Numbered from the stretch's first letter, positions 1 to 9,987 are shown. The stretch is 64,000 bases of DNA from Mycolicibacterium fluoranthenivorans (GCF_011758805.1 NZ_JAANOW010000001.1:2914001-2978000), one strand, 5' to 3'. The notes: generated from the sequence alone by a model not told the origin. Program-made: numbers and translations.

Positions 1-752
1 TTCCCTTCGTCTCCAAGGCCACCGCCGTTCCGCTGGCCAAGGCGTGCGCACGGATCATGCTCGGTGCCACCATCGCCCAGCTGCGGGAGGAGGGGGTGCT
101 GGCCGCCACCGGTGACGGTGCCACCGTGTCCCCGCACGCGCCGATCGCGGTGAAGGAGGCCGTGCTGCCGTTCCACCGGTTCCGCAAAGCCGACGGTTCG
201 CAGGTGGACTCCCTGCTCGGGCCGGAGATGAAGTCCACCGGCGAGGTGATGGGTATCGACCGCGATTTCGGCACCGCGTTCGCCAAGAGCCAGACCGCCG
301 CCTACGGTTCGCTGCCCGCCACCGGCACGGTGTTCGTGTCGGTGGCCAACCGGGACAAGCGCTCGCTGGTGTTCCCGGTCAAGCGACTGGCCGATCTCGG
401 CTTCCGGGTGCTGGCCACCGAGGGCACCGCGGAGATGTTGCGCCGCAACGGGATTCCCTGCGAAGTGGTCCGCAAGAACTTCGAGGAGCCGGGGGAGGGG
501 CGTCCCGCCCTGTCCGCGGTCGACGCGATCCGCGCCGGCCAGGTGGACATGGTGATCAACACCCCCTACGGCAATTCGGGACCGCGTATCGACGGCTACG
601 AGATCCGGTCGGCGGCGGTGTCGGTGAACATCCCGTGCGTCACGACGGTGCAGGGCGCCTCGGCCGCCGTGCAGGGCATCGAGGCCGGCATCCGCGGTGA
701 TATCGGGGTGCGGTCGCTGCAGGAGCTGCACAGCCAGCTGGCCGAGAAATGA
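1..752 (+). CDS. carB: Carbamoyl-phosphate synthase large subunit, C-terminal part (5' end outside window)
   Basis: This is the C-terminal part of CarB, which makes carbamoyl phosphate from glutamine-derived ammonia, bicarbonate and 2 ATP for pyrimidine and arginine synthesis. The frame is open from the first base (first full codon at position 3) and begins with [19 protein letters not shown], typical of the end of the second ATP-grasp half. The final ~140 residues form the MGS-like allosteric domain ([13 protein letters not shown], then [18 protein letters not shown]). The stop overlaps the pyrF start as ATGA, so the two are translationally coupled in the usual pyr operon. Confidence 0.97.
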   Translation, partial: PFVSKATAVPLAKACARIMLGATIAQLREEGVLAATGDGATVSPHAPIAVKEAVLPFHRFRKADGSQVDSLLGPEMKSTGEVMGIDRDFGTAFAKSQTAAYGSLPATGTVFVSVANRDKRSLVFPVKRLADLGFRVLATEGTAEMLRRNGIPCEVVRKNFEEPGEGRPALSAVDAIRAGQVDMVINTPYGNSGPRIDGYEIRSAAVSVNIPCVTTVQGASAAVQGIEAGIRGDIGVRSLQELHSQLAEK

Positions 753-1558
753 GCCCCTTCGGGGTGCGGCTGGCCGAGGCCGTCGCGGCGCGGGGCCCAC
801 TGTGCCCGGGCATCGATCCGCATCCCGAACTGCTCACCGCGTGGGGGTTACCCGTGAACGTGAGCGGCATCCGGGCGTTCAGTGACATCTGTGTCGAGGC
901 GTTCGCGGGATTCGCCATCGTCAAACCGCAGGTCGCGTTCTTCGAGGCCTACGGCGCGGCGGGGTTCTCGGTGCTGGAGGACACCATCGCCGGACTGCAG
1001 GCCGCGGGAGTGCTGGTGCTCGCCGATGCCAAACGCGGTGACATCGGCTCCACCATGGCCGCCTATGCGCAGGCCTGGGCCGGCGACTCGCCGCTGGCGG
1101 CGGACGCGGTGACGGCGTCGCCGTATCTCGGGTTCGAGTCGCTGCGTCCCCTGCTGGACACCGCCGCGGCCCATGGCAGGGGCGTGTTCGTGCTCGCCGC
1201 GACCTCCAACCCGGAGGGGGCCGGCGTGCAGCGCGCGACCGTGGCCGGGCGCACCGTCGCGCAGTCCATCGTCGACGCCGCCGGTACCGAGAATCGGGTG
1301 ACAGGCACCGGTTCGGTCGGGGTGGTGATCGGCGCAACGCTGACCGAGCTGCCCGACCTGACCGGGCTCGACGGCCCGGTGCTGGCGCCCGGGCTGGGGG
1401 CTCAGGGCGGCCGTCCGGAGGATCTCGGCAGGCTGGGTGCCAGGGTGCTGCCTGCGGTGTCGCGTGAGGTCCTGCGTGCGGGCCCGGACGTGGCGGCGGT
1501 GCGGGCGAGCGCGGAGCGGCTGCGCGACAGCGTGGCCCATCTGCGCTACTTGGCCTGA
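749..1558 (+). CDS. pyrF: Orotidine 5'-phosphate decarboxylase, type 2
   Basis: Decarboxylates OMP to UMP, the last step of de novo UMP synthesis. The 269-residue length and the active-site motif [17 protein letters not shown] (about residues 91-107; Lys and Asp are the catalytic pair) mark the longer type 2 PyrF family of actinobacteria rather than the E. coli form. The ATG lies inside the carB stop (ATGA overlap). PyrF ends the pyr operon here, because a 438-bp gap follows before mihF. Confidence 0.96.
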   Translation: MSPFGVRLAEAVAARGPLCPGIDPHPELLTAWGLPVNVSGIRAFSDICVEAFAGFAIVKPQVAFFEAYGAAGFSVLEDTIAGLQAAGVLVLADAKRGDIGSTMAAYAQAWAGDSPLAADAVTASPYLGFESLRPLLDTAAAHGRGVFVLAATSNPEGAGVQRATVAGRTVAQSIVDAAGTENRVTGTGSVGVVIGATLTELPDLTGLDGPVLAPGLGAQGGRPEDLGRLGARVLPAVSREVLRAGPDVAAVRASAERLRDSVAHLRYLA

Positions 1559-1996
1559 CGCGGCGCCCGCGGACCGCCGGTAACGGTTCGGGCACCGGCC
1601 GATCGCGGCACGGTCACGGCGGCCGGAATCCCGTCGGACCGCTCCGACACGCCGACACGCCGTGACCAGCAAGAATTTCTTATCTGACCGCCAGAAACGC
1701 TGGACCGGCGACGGCGTCGCCCGACCCCGGTGAACAGGAAAAGGCCCACCCGTAACGCAATAAGCCCTGGATATGCAGGTAGATCGCCTGCAGTGACGGT
1801 GGTCGCACCGTTGCGGGAGGCAGCTGCGGCGAACGTCGGGATCAGCCCGCGCGCGCCCTACACGCTGGTCTTTTGGCCCCATCAGCCGGGGGTGGGGTTA
1901 GCTTTCGTCAGGATGCGTGGGTACGGTCGTCGTCGCTGGCTGGTTACGTAATCCAGCCGTGATGAAACAACAGATGGCGAGAGACGGAGGAACCCC
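1559..1996. other. Intergenic region between pyrF and mihF
   Basis: 438 bp with no convincing gene. The open frames are GC-driven and lack start signals. A weak hairpin (TGCAGG, 7-nt loop, CCTGCA) lies at 1774-1792. A possible -10 TAGCTT is at 1899-1904, which would give mihF a long leader. The inverted repeat at 1938-1958 lies inside that leader. Confidence 0.5.
1938..1958. promoter_or_regulatory. Inverted repeat in the mihF leader
   Basis: Arms GGCTGG and CCAGCC flank a 9-base loop that itself contains the palindrome TTACGTAA. The element sits about 40 bp before the mihF start. It could be an operator or an mRNA hairpin; the sequence alone does not decide. Confidence 0.4.
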
Positions 1997-2314
1997 GTGG
2001 CCCTTCCCCAGTTGACCGACGAACAGCGCGCGGCAGCGTTGGAGAAGGCTGCTGCCGCACGTCGAGCGCGAGCCGAGTTGAAAGACCGGCTCAAGCGCGG
2101 CGGCACCAACCTCAAGCAGGTGCTTACCGACGCCGAGACCGATGAGGTCTTGGGCAAGATGAAGGTCTCCGCGTTGCTGGAGGCTTTGCCGAAGGTGGGC
2201 AAGGTCAAGGCTCAGGAGATCATGACCGAGCTGGAGATCGCCCCGACGCGCCGCCTGCGCGGCCTCGGCGATCGTCAGCGCAAGGCCCTTCTGGAGAAGT
2301 TCGACTTCTCCTGA
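1997..2314 (+). CDS. mihF: Mycobacterial integration host factor (mIHF)
   Basis: Small nucleoid-associated DNA-binding protein of actinobacteria, required for phage L5 integration and important in chromosome organisation. The GTG at 1997 has a GGAGG 7 bases upstream and gives the 105-residue form ([19 protein letters not shown]). A longer product is excluded because an in-frame stop lies at about 1950. A basic helical N-terminus is followed by a helix-two-turn-helix-like core ([17 protein letters not shown]) and the conserved end [20 protein letters not shown]. gmk starts 19 bp downstream, as in other mycobacteria. Confidence 0.96.
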   Translation: MALPQLTDEQRAAALEKAAAARRARAELKDRLKRGGTNLKQVLTDAETDEVLGKMKVSALLEALPKVGKVKAQEIMTELEIAPTRRLRGLGDRQRKALLEKFDFS

Positions 2315-2333
2315 ACACGGACCTGACGAACAA

Positions 2334-2912
2334 ATGAAGAATGGTGGGGGGTCGGGCAGCGCCGCTGTCGTGGTGCTGTCCGGCCCATCCGCCGTCGGGA
2401 AGTCCACGGTGGTGCGCTGTCTGCGCGACCGGATTCCCGACCTGTATTTCAGTGTGTCGGTCACGACACGCGCGCCGCGACCCGGTGAGGTCGACGGTGT
2501 TGACTACCGCTTTGTCACGACCGAGCAGTTCCAGAATCTGATAGACGACGGCGAGCTGCTTGAGTGGGCCGAAATCCACGGCGGATTGCACCGCTCGGGG
2601 ACACCCGCAGCACCCGTGCGTGAGGCCACCAAGGCTGGTGTGCCGGTGCTGATCGAGGTCGATCTGGCCGGTGCCCGTGCCGTGAAGGCCGCGATGCCCG
2701 AGGTCACCACCGTGTTCCTCGCGCCGCCCAGCTGGGAGGCGCTGGAGGAACGGCTGATCGGCCGGGGCACCGAGAGTCCCGAGGTGCAGGCCAGGCGGTT
2801 GGCCACGGCACGAGCCGAACTGGCCGCCCAGAAGGACTTCGATGTGGTGGTCGTCAACAGTCAATTGGAGTCGGCCTGCGCGGAATTGGTATCCTTGCTG
2901 GTGGCCCACTAA
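2334..2912 (+). CDS. gmk: Guanylate kinase
   Basis: Phosphorylates GMP to GDP with ATP. The P-loop GPSAVGKST is at about residues 16-24. It is followed by the GMP-binding segment [19 protein letters not shown] and by the lid and C-terminal helices. The length (192 aa) is normal for a bacterial Gmk. No strong Shine-Dalgarno is visible, so an adjacent alternative start cannot be excluded. Confidence 0.96.
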   Translation: MKNGGGSGSAAVVVLSGPSAVGKSTVVRCLRDRIPDLYFSVSVTTRAPRPGEVDGVDYRFVTTEQFQNLIDDGELLEWAEIHGGLHRSGTPAAPVREATKAGVPVLIEVDLAGARAVKAAMPEVTTVFLAPPSWEALEERLIGRGTESPEVQARRLATARAELAAQKDFDVVVVNSQLESACAELVSLLVAH

Positions 2913-2983
2913 CCGGACCGTGCCCAGACACGTTCCCAGGTCGTCACACAGACACCAACTGCATCTTCTCTAGCACTTAAATC

Positions 2984-3000
2984 TCAGGACTCAGTCCTGA
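2984..3000. promoter_or_regulatory. Perfect 17-bp palindrome upstream of rpoZ
   Basis: TCAGGACT-C-AGTCCTGA, eight-base perfect arms around one base, ending 21 bp before the rpoZ start. A -10-like TTAAAT at 2977-2982 would place the transcription start within the palindrome. The site could therefore be a repressor operator at +1 or a 5'-end mRNA hairpin (6-bp stem, 5-nt loop). Its half-sites resemble DosR half-sites, but the spacing is one base, not two. Confidence 0.55.
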
Positions 3001-3312
<312 letters not shown>

Positions 3313-3333
3313 CTCACGGCGGCGGCGCGAGAC

Positions 3334-4575
3334 ATGACCGACCGCAAGCGCATCGTCGTCGGCGTCGCCGGCGGTATCGCCGCCTATAAGGCGTGCACGG
3401 TCGTCCGCCAGCTGACCGAGGCCGGGCATTCCGTTCGCGTCGTCCCCACCCAGTCGGCTCTCAAATTCGTCGGTGCCGCCACCTTCGAGGCATTGTCGGG
3501 CAACCCGGTGCACACCGGCGTCTTCGAGAACGTCGACGAGGTACCGCACGTCCGCATCGGCCAGGAGGCCGATCTGGTGGTGGTGGCCCCGGCCACCGCC
3601 GACCTGCTGGCCCGCGCGGTCGCCGGCCGCGCGGATGACCTGCTCACCGCGACCCTGCTGACCGCGCGCTGTCCGGTGTTGTTCGCCCCGGCCATGCACA
3701 CCGAGATGTGGTATCACCCCGCCACCGTGGACAACGTGGCCACGCTGCGCAGGCGGGGCAACGTCGTGCTCGAGCCCGCCTCCGGCCGGCTCACCGGCGC
3801 CGACACCGGTCCGGGCCGGCTGCCCGAGGCCGAAGAGATCACCACCCTGGCCGGCCTGCTCCTGGAGCGCGCCGATGCCCTGCCCTATGACCTGGCGGGG
3901 GTCAAGGCACTGGTGACTGCCGGCGGCACCCGTGAGCCGCTGGACCCGGTCCGGTTCATCGGCAACCGCAGCTCCGGGAAACAGGGCTACGCGATGGCCC
4001 GGGTGCTGGCCCAGCGGGGCGCCGACGTCACCCTCATCGCCGGGAACACCACGGGTCTCATCGATCCGGCCAGTGTGCACGTGGTTCACATCGGCTCAGC
4101 CAGTCAGTTGCGTGACGCGGTGTCCAAACACGCCCCGGACGCCGGCGTCCTGGTGATGGCAGCGGCCGTCGCGGATTTCCGGCCGGCGCAGGTGGCGACC
4201 GCCAAGATCAAGAAGGGCGGCGCCGGCGAGCCCAGCTCCATCGACCTGGTGCGCAACGATGACGTCCTGGCCGGCGCGGTGGCGGCCCGCACCGAAGGTC
4301 AACTGCCGAATATGCGGGCCATCGTCGGGTTCGCGGCCGAGACCGGCGATGCCAACGGTGATGTGCTGTTCCATGCCCGCACCAAACTGAAGCGCAAGGG
4401 CTGCGATCTGCTCGTGGTCAACGCCGTCGGCGACGGTAAGGCCTTCGAGGTGGACGACAACACCGGCTGGCTGCTGGCCGCCGACGGCACCGAGTCGGCC
4501 CTGCCGCACGGGTCGAAGACTTTGATGGCCAGCCGTATCGTGGACGCGATCGGTGCGTTCCTGAAGACGGAGTGA
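3334..4575 (+). CDS. coaBC: Bifunctional phosphopantothenoylcysteine decarboxylase / phosphopantothenate-cysteine ligase
   Basis: Makes 4'-phosphopantetheine from 4'-phosphopantothenate and cysteine in CoA synthesis. The N-terminal FMN-dependent CoaC half (residues 1-~185) shows GVAGGIAAYKA, the catalytic His in VPHVRIG and the substrate-binding PAMHTEMW. The CTP-dependent CoaB half starts near VKALVTAGGTREPLDPVRFIGN and contains the Asn/Lys segments of the ligase (AKIKKGG, GFAAETGD). The length, 413 aa, is typical. Confidence 0.96.
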   Translation: MTDRKRIVVGVAGGIAAYKACTVVRQLTEAGHSVRVVPTQSALKFVGAATFEALSGNPVHTGVFENVDEVPHVRIGQEADLVVVAPATADLLARAVAGRADDLLTATLLTARCPVLFAPAMHTEMWYHPATVDNVATLRRRGNVVLEPASGRLTGADTGPGRLPEAEEITTLAGLLLERADALPYDLAGVKALVTAGGTREPLDPVRFIGNRSSGKQGYAMARVLAQRGADVTLIAGNTTGLIDPASVHVVHIGSASQLRDAVSKHAPDAGVLVMAAAVADFRPAQVATAKIKKGGAGEPSSIDLVRNDDVLAGAVAARTEGQLPNMRAIVGFAAETGDANGDVLFHARTKLKRKGCDLLVVNAVGDGKAFEVDDNTGWLLAADGTESALPHGSKTLMASRIVDAIGAFLKTE

Positions 4576-4649
4576 TCCCGCTGGCATCAACCTGCGGGTA
4601 AGGCTTGCGTCGGCCCGGGGGGTGCGGGTTGGCTGCCAGTGAGCGTGTA

Positions 4650-4655
4650 TACGAT
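4650..4655 (+). promoter_or_regulatory. Candidate -10 box of the metK promoter
   Basis: TACGAT fits the mycobacterial TANNNT -10 consensus and would place the transcript start about 25 bases before the metK GTG, leaving room for the GGAGG at 4674-4678. No clear -35 is seen. No SAM riboswitch fold was recognised in the 110-bp leader region. Confidence 0.4.
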
Positions 4656-4686
4656 TCGACTACCTAACTACTTGGAGGATGACACT

Positions 4687-5895
<1,209 letters not shown>

Positions 5896-5904
5896 CGGTC
5901 ACCC

Positions 5905-5936
5905 GCCCGAGCCGTCACGTAGGTGATGGCTCGGGC
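5905..5936. terminator. Bidirectional hairpin terminator between metK and the pyruvate-kinase-like gene
   Basis: A 14-bp stem (GCCCGAGCCGTCAC pairing with GTGATGGCTCGGGC, one G-U) closes on a GTAG loop. It lies 9 bp after the metK stop and overlaps the last codons of the convergent gene. There is no clear U tract, which is common for mycobacterial terminators. Confidence 0.65.
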
Positions 5937-7846
5937 TGCCACGAGTGCAGGGACGGCAATAGGGCTGTCTTCTTGTAGTGATGGTCCGCCATGCGTTTCA
6001 GGATGTCGTCGAGGACACCGACGGCGTCCTCGATGTGCGGTCCCTTGTTCAACATCACGCACTCCGCGCGTTCGCTCATCGCGGCGTCGCTGATCTCGGC
6101 TCGGGACGGATTGCCGGTTCTGGCGAGTTGTTCGAGGACCTGGGTCGCCCAGATCACGGGCAGGTGCGCCGCTTCGCACAACCACAGAATCTCCTCCTGC
6201 AATTCGGCGAGGCGTTCATAGCCACACTCCACGGCCAGATCGCCCCGCGCGATCATCACCCCGACGCGCGGGTGCCGCATGAGGGTGAGCAGCAGTTGCG
6301 GTAGGTGCTCGAACGCCTGGCGGGTCTCGACCTTGAGCACCACCCCCAGTGATCGGCCGCCGAGGCGTGCCAGCTCATCGAGTAGCTGTGCGATATCGGA
6401 AGGTTCACGCGCGAAGGACATCTCGACCAGATCGGCCAGCTCCACCACGGCCGCCAGGTCCGCGATGTCCTTGTCGGTCAGTGCCGGGATTGCGAGTTCG
6501 ATGCCGGGTACGTTCACCCCCTTACCGGCGCGCAGACGCGATCCGCCGTCGGCGGCGTGCTCGATCTGCAGACGCAGTACTTCAGGCCCGGTGTCGACGA
6601 TCCTGCCCCGTATCCGGCCGTCGTCGAGGTGCACCGTCTGTCCGACGCACGCGCGGTCGAACAGTTCGGGCAGTGTGCAGCCGATCCGGGGAATCCCGCC
6701 GTCCAGGACAGGCGCGGGCGAGCAATCCTTGGTCAGTTCGAGGATGTCACCGCGATGCAGGACCAGGCTCTGCTCGATCGGGGGAATATCACCCAGCGGC
6801 GTGGCATCCTGGTCACCCTCGACCTGCAGCATCGTTGCGGCGCCGAGGTAGGTGGTCCGCTCGACGGTGGCGACGAATCCCTCAGGTGCGCTTGCCGATT
6901 GGCCCACGGCGCTGAGCACCATCCGGCGCTTGGCGCCGCGGGTGTCCCTCAGGTGCACGATGTCCCCGTCGTGGCGGCGGGTGAGCCACTGTTCGCTCAC
7001 CGGTAGTGACACCATGCCCGGCTCCGGTGGTGCGGTGGGGGATTCGGCTGCGGTCAACCATGCCCTCGCTACGCCGACGATCTGACCGAGGGCGTTCTTG
7101 GCGGGCTTCAGCTTCACCACCCGCGGTCCCGGCTCAAGCGGGCCGGTCCGCAACTTGGGGCCACCCAGGTCCATGGCGATCATGCATGTCCGGCCGGTGC
7201 TCGCGGCCGCCTGAGCGACGTGCTGCGCCATGGCGCGCCACGCCGTCGCATCGTCGTGCGCGCAGTTGATACGTGCCACATTCATGCCCTGCTCGACCAA
7301 GCTGCGCACCAGGCGGGCGTCGGTCGCCGCCGCCGACGGCAGCGTGACCATGATCCGGGTGGTGCGATCGGCTGGGTCGGGTCCGAGCAACTCCCGCGTT
7401 CGCTGCTGCAACAGTTCCGGGCCCTGGTTGATCGGCACCCCACCCATGATCGGCTGATGCCACACGTCGTCGAGCGTGGCGCAGATCGCCGCCCTGACCA
7501 AGTGCAGGGTGGCCTCGACATGTGGTTCGCTACGGCCCAGCGACGACAGTCCGAACGACGACAGCCGGGCCTGCAGCTCGCGCAGATCGCATTGCCGTAT
7601 CGCCCAGTACTGCACCATGTTTCGGGCACTGGACTGGTACTGCGGCGCCACGTCCGCGAGCCAGTGCGACCATGTCGACTCGGCCTCGGGTAACCGTCGC
7701 AACAGGGCGTCCACGTCGTCGCGGATCTCAAGCAACTGCTGCCGGGCGTACTCGGCGTCGCTCTGCGTCTGCGGCACGGGGTCATCGCCGACCGTGATGG
7801 CCACTATCGGCTGCCTGATATGGGTGCGGGGTTCGGTGGTGGGCAT
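5915..7846 (-). CDS. Pyruvate-kinase-like protein with N-terminal extension and no C-terminal regulatory domain
   Basis: The 643-residue protein contains the pyruvate kinase barrel: start of the A domain at RIMVTLPSAAATDARLVRSL (from about 164), NVARINCAHDD, AMDLGGPKLRTG (about 225), the Mg/phosphate-binding MIARGDLAVECGYERL (about 533) and MLNKGPHIEDAVGVLDDIL near the end. Two things are unusual. About 160 extra N-terminal residues, helical and without recognised domain, precede the barrel. The protein also stops after the A domain, so the usual C-terminal effector domain is missing. The region between the first barrel strands and GDLAVE is enlarged (long B domain). It overlaps the upstream gene by 43 nt and is probably co-transcribed with it. 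Whether it makes pyruvate is an inference. Confidence 0.8.
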   Translation of the reverse strand: MPTTEPRTHIRQPIVAITVGDDPVPQTQSDAEYARQQLLEIRDDVDALLRRLPEAESTWSHWLADVAPQYQSSARNMVQYWAIRQCDLRELQARLSSFGLSSLGRSEPHVEATLHLVRAAICATLDDVWHQPIMGGVPINQGPELLQQRTRELLGPDPADRTTRIMVTLPSAAATDARLVRSLVEQGMNVARINCAHDDATAWRAMAQHVAQAAASTGRTCMIAMDLGGPKLRTGPLEPGPRVVKLKPAKNALGQIVGVARAWLTAAESPTAPPEPGMVSLPVSEQWLTRRHDGDIVHLRDTRGAKRRMVLSAVGQSASAPEGFVATVERTTYLGAATMLQVEGDQDATPLGDIPPIEQSLVLHRGDILELTKDCSPAPVLDGGIPRIGCTLPELFDRACVGQTVHLDDGRIRGRIVDTGPEVLRLQIEHAADGGSRLRAGKGVNVPGIELAIPALTDKDIADLAAVVELADLVEMSFAREPSDIAQLLDELARLGGRSLGVVLKVETRQAFEHLPQLLLTLMRHPRVGVMIARGDLAVECGYERLAELQEEILWLCEAAHLPVIWATQVLEQLARTGNPSRAEISDAAMSERAECVMLNKGPHIEDAVGVLDDILKRMADHHYKKTALLPSLHSWQPEPSPT

Positions 7847-8421
7847 GCTTCGGCGTCATCCTTGATCTGTTGCAGCGTGGCTCGCAGGATGTGGGCCACG
7901 AATGGGCGGATGAACCACCAGTACCGCAGGAAGCGGCGGCGTGAGCCGGGGTCGGTGGTGGACGTGCGGCACTCGTAACTCAACAACGAGGCCGACTCGC
8001 CGTACGGGCGCACCGACAGGTTCGCCGCGATCTTCCCCCAACCCGATTCGGCGAAGCTGCGGAACTCCTCCGGGGTAACCGGATGCCATTCGATGACGGG
8101 TTGCCAGAATCTTCCCACCGCACCGAAGGCGAACTCGCGGTCCGGCTGCACGCCGAGCACCAGCCATCCCGGTAGCGCCATGTCCTCAAGTACCAAGCGG
8201 GGCAACGGTGCAGGGCTGCGCCCCTGCCATCGGGCGGGCAGCCCGCGAATCCAGAACGACAGTGTGAGCACGGGCGTGCGCACGGTGAGCAGGTCCAACT
8301 TCCGAACGGCGGTGAAGGTGGTTCCCGGATCCGCCTCTACCACCGTGTGTTCGGCGATCACGACGTCATAGGTGGGCATCGCTGATTCGATCAACATTCG
8401 ATGGATGTCGGCAGCGGCCAC
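7804..8421 (-). CDS. Hypothetical protein, possibly SRPBCC-like
   Basis: Function not recognised. About 205 residues, soluble, with alternating beta segments (PTYDVVIAEHTVVEADPGTTF, TPVLTLSFWIRGL, EFRSFAESGWGKIAANLSVRPYG) and a final amphipathic helix (FLRYWWFIRPFVAHILRATL). This pattern recalls helix-grip/SRPBCC proteins, a weak inference. The GTG at 8421 is chosen because a -10-like GATGAT ends 6 bases upstream and a DosR-like box is centred 43 bp upstream, suggesting a leaderless start. ATGs at 8397 and 8379 are alternatives. The 3' end overlaps the pyruvate-kinase-like gene. Confidence 0.65.
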   Translation of the reverse strand: MAAADIHRMLIESAMPTYDVVIAEHTVVEADPGTTFTAVRKLDLLTVRTPVLTLSFWIRGLPARWQGRSPAPLPRLVLEDMALPGWLVLGVQPDREFAFGAVGRFWQPVIEWHPVTPEEFRSFAESGWGKIAANLSVRPYGESASLLSYECRTSTTDPGSRRRFLRYWWFIRPFVAHILRATLQQIKDDAEACPPPNPAPISGSR

Positions 8422-8454
8422 GCCGTAATCATCGACCGAGCCTGCCGGGCACAC

Positions 8455-8474
8455 CTAGGGTCCAAAGTCCCGAC
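8455..8474 (-). promoter_or_regulatory. DosR-like box for the minus-strand operon
   Basis: On the minus strand the core reads GGGACTTTGGACCC, close to the DosR consensus TTSGGGACTWWAGTCCCSAA: left half perfect, right half GACCC instead of GTCCC. Its centre is 43-44 bp from the GTG at 8421, the usual position for an activating DosR site relative to +1. Confidence 0.6.
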
Positions 8475-8519
8475 GTCGGGTGTTCTGCGTCACGTACTCG
8501 AGCCATGCGCTTTGCTGAT

Positions 8520-8533
8520 CCCGGGTACCCGGG
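8520..8533. promoter_or_regulatory. Perfect 14-bp palindrome CCCGGGTACCCGGG
   Basis: Lies midway between the two DosR-like boxes in the 255-bp divergent promoter region. It may be a regulator site or a chance GC-rich palindrome. Confidence 0.35.
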
Positions 8534-8623
8534 CAGCGGGCCCCCTATCGGCGAATAATGTTCAGGGACAAGTGGTTTGCCGTTCACCTGTAGTTCAGGA
8601 AAGCGCGTGGGAGAACGGCCGCC

Positions 8624-8643
8624 TTAGGGACTTTGGACCATAG
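8624..8643 (+). promoter_or_regulatory. DosR-like box for the plus-strand gene
   Basis: Core GGGACTTTGGACCA with TT at the conserved outer position; the left half-site GGGACT is perfect and the right half is weak. It is centred 43-44 bp before the ATG at 8677, which is preceded by a -10-like CATGCT ending 7 bases upstream. This matches the geometry of the minus-strand box. Confidence 0.55.
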
Positions 8644-8676
8644 ACTCGGTAATCCTCCTCATTCATGCTTTTGCGC

Positions 8677-9300
8677 ATGAATGACACACTGCCCCGGTTA
8701 CGGCTGACGGGAAGACGAGCTCCGTCCGAACACATCGACGGCGCGTGGTGGCCGACATCGAAACGATTGGCAGACGAGCTTCCCGCCCTGATGGCCGCGG
8801 TGAGCGACGTCATGCCGCACATCGCCATGGTGGGTTACCGCCGCGACGGATGGATCGCGCCGCCGAGTCTCACGCTCGACGGCGCGCACCCGGTGGAGTT
8901 GTTGGAGTTCGTCAGCAGCGAGCCACCCACGGTGATTCTGATCGGCGAGGATGGTCACCACCTGACTTTGCGCATCATCGATCCCGACACCGACGAGGGT
9001 CAGGCGCAGCGGTCGCTGGCCGAAATCCCGCGACGGACCGCGGATATCGCGCCGGCGGGCGGAGTACATGCACGCTCGGTCCACGAGGTGGCGAAGAAAC
9101 TGGCCGAACACGAGGGCCGTAACGACCCCGCGCGTGACGCCCAGATCCTGCAATGGTGCCAAGATGCCGCCGTCCAGTTCGACGAGGCCCGCATCCAGAC
9201 GTTCGTGCCCATTCTGGTCGAGCACATCGTCAACAATCGGATCCACCACGAACACCACTCAGCGACGGTATCGATGGATCAACCGGCCGCCACGGAGTGA
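8677..9300 (+). CDS. DUF5994-like protein
   Basis: The N-terminal half (LPRLRLTGRRAPSEHIDGAWWPTSKRLADELPALM, W at about residue 24) matches the DUF5994 family, common in mycobacteria and of unknown function. The C-terminal part holds a short helical region (RIQTFVPILVEHIVNNRIHHE) like small three-helix-bundle modules. The ATG at 8677 is preferred over 8665 because it fits a leaderless transcript behind the DosR-like box. It is divergent from the hypothetical/pyruvate-kinase-like operon, so both would respond together. Confidence 0.7.
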   Translation: MNDTLPRLRLTGRRAPSEHIDGAWWPTSKRLADELPALMAAVSDVMPHIAMVGYRRDGWIAPPSLTLDGAHPVELLEFVSSEPPTVILIGEDGHHLTLRIIDPDTDEGQAQRSLAEIPRRTADIAPAGGVHARSVHEVAKKLAEHEGRNDPARDAQILQWCQDAAVQFDEARIQTFVPILVEHIVNNRIHHEHHSATVSMDQPAATE

Positions 9301-9330
9301 CCCGGTCCCATAGCCGCCCGGCGCACTCGG

Positions 9331-9987
9331 TTAGATCGCGGCCCGCATGGCAGCGACGACATCGTCGGTCCAGACCACCCCATGGGCGAGAAAGGCGTAG
9401 TTGATCAGAGCTGCCTGATAGCCATCCCCCCACTCGGGGTGGCGCGGGCCGGCGACGGCATCGCGAATGACGTAAACCTCGAAGCCTTGTTCGAGCAGAT
9501 CGCGCAGGTGCGATTCGACGCACATATTCGCGAGCATGCCGCCCAGCAGAACTTTGTTGATTCGGCGTTTCCGCAACTGCAGCACCAGGTCGTTGGTCTG
9601 CGAACCGAATACCTTGTGCGGGCTGACGACGACCGTGGCCGGGTCGTTGATATAGGGCTTGAACTCCTCGAGCCAGTCCGCTCCAGAGCCGGGGAGCCCG
9701 TCCAAGTTCAGGGGTCCCGGCCGGTCGAAGGTGCCGGTGCGTAGTTCGTCGGCCTCCAGTGAGCCGTTGAAAAGCCAGCGGTGATCGGTGGGATAGAAGT
9801 AGTGCGGTGAGATGAACATCCCGAACGACGCGGCCTGCGCGGCTTGGAAGATGGCGAGCATGTGCGCGACGGTGTTGTTCTCGGTGACGCTGGCGCCGGT
9901 GGCCGCCCAGTTGATCCCGGTGGGGCTCAACACGTCGTTCTGCGGGTCGATGAACACCACGGCGGTGTCGCTTCGGTTCCAGTCCAT
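9331..9987 (-). CDS. Cysteine hydrolase (isochorismatase-like fold)
   Basis: 218 residues of the isochorismatase-like hydrolase superfamily. The catalytic triad pattern is visible: Asp in AVVFIDPQNDVLSP (near residue 14), Lys in VVVSPHKVFGSQTNDL, and the nucleophile Cys in LLGGMLANMCVESHLRDLLEQGFEVYVI (near 137). These enzymes hydrolyse amides or vinyl ethers; the substrate cannot be told. The ATG at 9987 has AGAGG 8 bases upstream, whereas the longer frame to 10101 has no ribosome site. It follows the oxidoreductase gene by 119 bp on the same strand. Confidence 0.88.
   Translation of the reverse strand: MDWNRSDTAVVFIDPQNDVLSPTGINWAATGASVTENNTVAHMLAIFQAAQAASFGMFISPHYFYPTDHRWLFNGSLEADELRTGTFDRPGPLNLDGLPGSGADWLEEFKPYINDPATVVVSPHKVFGSQTNDLVLQLRKRRINKVLLGGMLANMCVESHLRDLLEQGFEVYVIRDAVAGPRHPEWGDGYQAALINYAFLAHGVVWTDDVVAAMRAAI

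Noticed and set aside
1898..2464. 188-residue minus-strand frame over mihF and gmk
   Set aside because: Shadow of two well-supported plus-strand genes.
4576..4686. SAM riboswitch before metK
   Set aside because: The 111-bp leader region shows no recognisable SAM-family core, and a simple promoter plus Shine-Dalgarno explains it.
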